A DNA stretch of 13,645 nucleotides from Phycisphaerales bacterium UBA2266 (GTDB lineage: Bacteria; Planctomycetota; Phycisphaerae; Sedimentisphaerales; Anaerobacaceae): positions 1-13,645 of the forward strand of contig DDXG01000038.1 of the NCBI GenBank assembly GCA_002347125.1. The letters run 5' to 3'. Positions 12,648 to 13,645 of this stretch are shown piece after piece; the stretch's first letter is position 1; each line of letters opens with the position of its first letter. The notes beneath the pieces were generated by a model. It had not been told where the DNA came from and did no database searches. It was given only the letters and a program-made list of their open reading frames with translations. The translations under genes and the position numbers were made by a program.

Positions 12648-13241
12648 CTACGCACGCGCCCGCACGTACAGGTACATGCCGAAGATCATCACCAGTGAGA
12701 TCGCCAGCGCCGAATACCGGTGCACCTCGGCCATCACCTCCTGCATGTGCGTGCCGAACAGCGGCAGCATACTCAGCACAATCGACATCGCCAGCGGCAG
12801 GGCCAGCATCAGTATCAGCCAGAAGCAGACCTTGCGCGAAAGCTCGAACCGCTCCGGCGCCTCGCCGTCACCGCCCTTGCGACGGAGCAGCTTATTGAGC
12901 CACGGCAGGTAGCACTTGTCGAGACGGTTGGAATCCGCCCCCAGTACCGCCAGGGCCGCGATACACGCGATAAACACGGGTGCCGCCGTCGCATGCAGCA
13001 TCAGACCGTACCCGTTAATGGCCTCCTTCAAGATGATCTGCGGCCAGAAACCGGTTACGATGAGCACCACAAAACTCGCCACCGCGACAAAACCCGCGAG
13101 TTTACCCAATGCGGCGATCAGAGGACCGGCTCCGCACATGGACGCCGACTTGGCACCCTTGGCCGGCTTGCATGAAACCGCGTGAACGACAATCGCAACC
13201 GCCAACGCCACAAAACCCGCTATCGACACAGTACGGAACAT
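12648..13241 (-). CDS. Small b-type-cytochrome-like integral membrane protein
   Basis: 197 aa with about five hydrophobic spans (4-22, 46-68, 82-101, 138-162, 173-194). Histidines sit in or at the ends of spans: His20, His83 (YGLMLHATAAPVF), His165 (FGTHMQEV) and His174 (AEVHRYSALA). Paired in-membrane histidines and the HATAAP and EVHRYSAL contexts resemble quinone-linked cytochrome b subunits (b561 or FdhC-like families), so two b haems are plausible but inferred. A cytoplasmic loop, LRRKGGDGEAPERFELSRK, lies between spans three and four. The ATG is 26 nt after the stop of the cytochrome c gene, with AAAGGA about 12 nt before it, so the two form one operon. Its likely job is passing electrons between the quinone pool and the cytochrome c. 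Confidence 0.7.
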   Translation of the reverse strand: MFRTVSIAGFVALAVAIVVHAVSCKPAKGAKSASMCGAGPLIAALGKLAGFVAVASFVVLIVTGFWPQIILKEAINGYGLMLHATAAPVFIACIAALAVLGADSNRLDKCYLPWLNKLLRRKGGDGEAPERFELSRKVCFWLILMLALPLAMSIVLSMLPLFGTHMQEVMAEVHRYSALAISLVMIFGMYLYVRARA

Positions 13242-13267
13242 GATCGCAGTATTCCTTTACTTGAGAA

Positions 13268-13645
13268 TTAGTCTTTACCGACAATCGCGGCGACCACCAC
13301 GCCCAGAGCCTTCAAGGCGAACAGCAACAGCACCAGCGCAATGACCCCGCATGCCGCCGTCGCGACGATCTTCATCATCGGCCGAAAGACAAACGACATC
13401 GCAAACAGCTTCGTCAATGTCGGATCGACGCCCGCGAACGTCGCCATGTCCGCCGTGGTCCCGCGCACCGCCCCAATCGGCCCGCTGATCGCCACCTTTC
13501 CGAAGAAGAACCCTTCTTTCGTGGAATGGCAATCGGTGCAGTAGCGGATACCCAGCGACTGAGCCGCCGGCCGCACGTTGTGGCCGATAGGCCACAGATA
13601 GGCCTGTGCCGCCTTGTGCTCCTTGCCGACGAGCTTGCCGTCGGC
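13268..13645 (-). CDS. Membrane-anchored c-type cytochrome, C-terminal part
   Basis: Only the last 125 residues are in the window; the frame is open to the right edge. YCTDCHSTKEGFFFGKVAIS (visible residues 35-54) holds a CxxCH haem-c site. WPIGHNVRPAAQSLGIR before it holds a histidine that could be a distal ligand. After a soluble stretch, MMKIVATAACGVIALVLLLF (90-109) starts a C-terminal membrane anchor. The haem domain therefore lies outside the cytoplasmic membrane. More CxxCH sites may lie upstream, off the window. It is directly followed by the b-cytochrome-like gene. Confidence 0.82.
   Translation of the reverse strand, partial: ADGKLVGKEHKAAQAYLWPIGHNVRPAAQSLGIRYCTDCHSTKEGFFFGKVAISGPIGAVRGTTADMATFAGVDPTLTKLFAMSFVFRPMMKIVATAACGVIALVLLLFALKALGVVVAAIVGKD

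Overview
This is a GC-rich bacterial chromosomal window with compact, mostly minus-strand operons, frequent GTG/TTG starts and 4-nt gene overlaps. The gene families suggest Planctomycetota, probably a Phycisphaerae/Sedimentisphaerales-like lineage. They include an Agl23-type membrane glycosyltransferase, an STAS protein with an FMSSAMLG motif, a short Myb/SANT-like protein and a membrane-anchored CxxCH cytochrome. The placement is inferred from family flavour, since no rRNA is present. I see no phage, IS element, CRISPR array or integrase; it looks like ordinary chromosome.

Layout, left to right (most genes read right to left). (1) 1-3447: trpS, scpA, an NfnA-like FAD/NAD(P)/[2Fe-2S] subunit, and the start of NfnB/GltA. 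trpS has its own promoter and scpA follows it by 2 nt. The Nfn pair has a separate strong promoter (TTGACA-17-CATAAT) in the 146-nt gap after scpA. (2) 3448-4524: a short basic Myb/GcrA-like protein and an orphan STAS-domain anti-anti-sigma-type protein, with several hairpins and short inverted repeats between them. (3) 4525-4875: a complete one-piece tmRNA gene (ssrA), whose tag is read as GNYQLRMAA. A divergent promoter pair separates it from a plus-strand family-2 glycosyltransferase (5145-5876), the only plus-strand gene. (4) 5892-9435: a three-gene overlapping operon of discoidin-like lipoprotein, Agl23-type GT-C protein and ApbE, with a TTGACA promoter. (5) 9677-11292: an NCS1-like permease with a strong intrinsic terminator. 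(6) 11440-12543: a Gfo/Idh/MocA oxidoreductase without the usual EKP lysine. (7) 12648-13645: a small b-type-cytochrome-like membrane protein downstream of a membrane-anchored cytochrome c, which is cut by the window edge.

The functional themes are housekeeping (TrpS, ScpA, tmRNA), redox (the Nfn pair, ApbE, the cytochrome c/b pair) and envelope glycosylation (a DPG-synthase-like GT2 that would make a lipid-linked sugar, and an Agl23-type GT-C protein that would use one). The GT2 and GT-C operons converge with a 15-nt gap, so the link between them is suggestive but unproven. I found no clear-cut new defence or mobile system. The most interesting items are the lipoprotein/Agl23/ApbE operon, the atypical tmRNA tag ending, the short DNA-binding protein with its own candidate regulatory sites, and active-site deviations in the GT2 and Gfo/Idh proteins.
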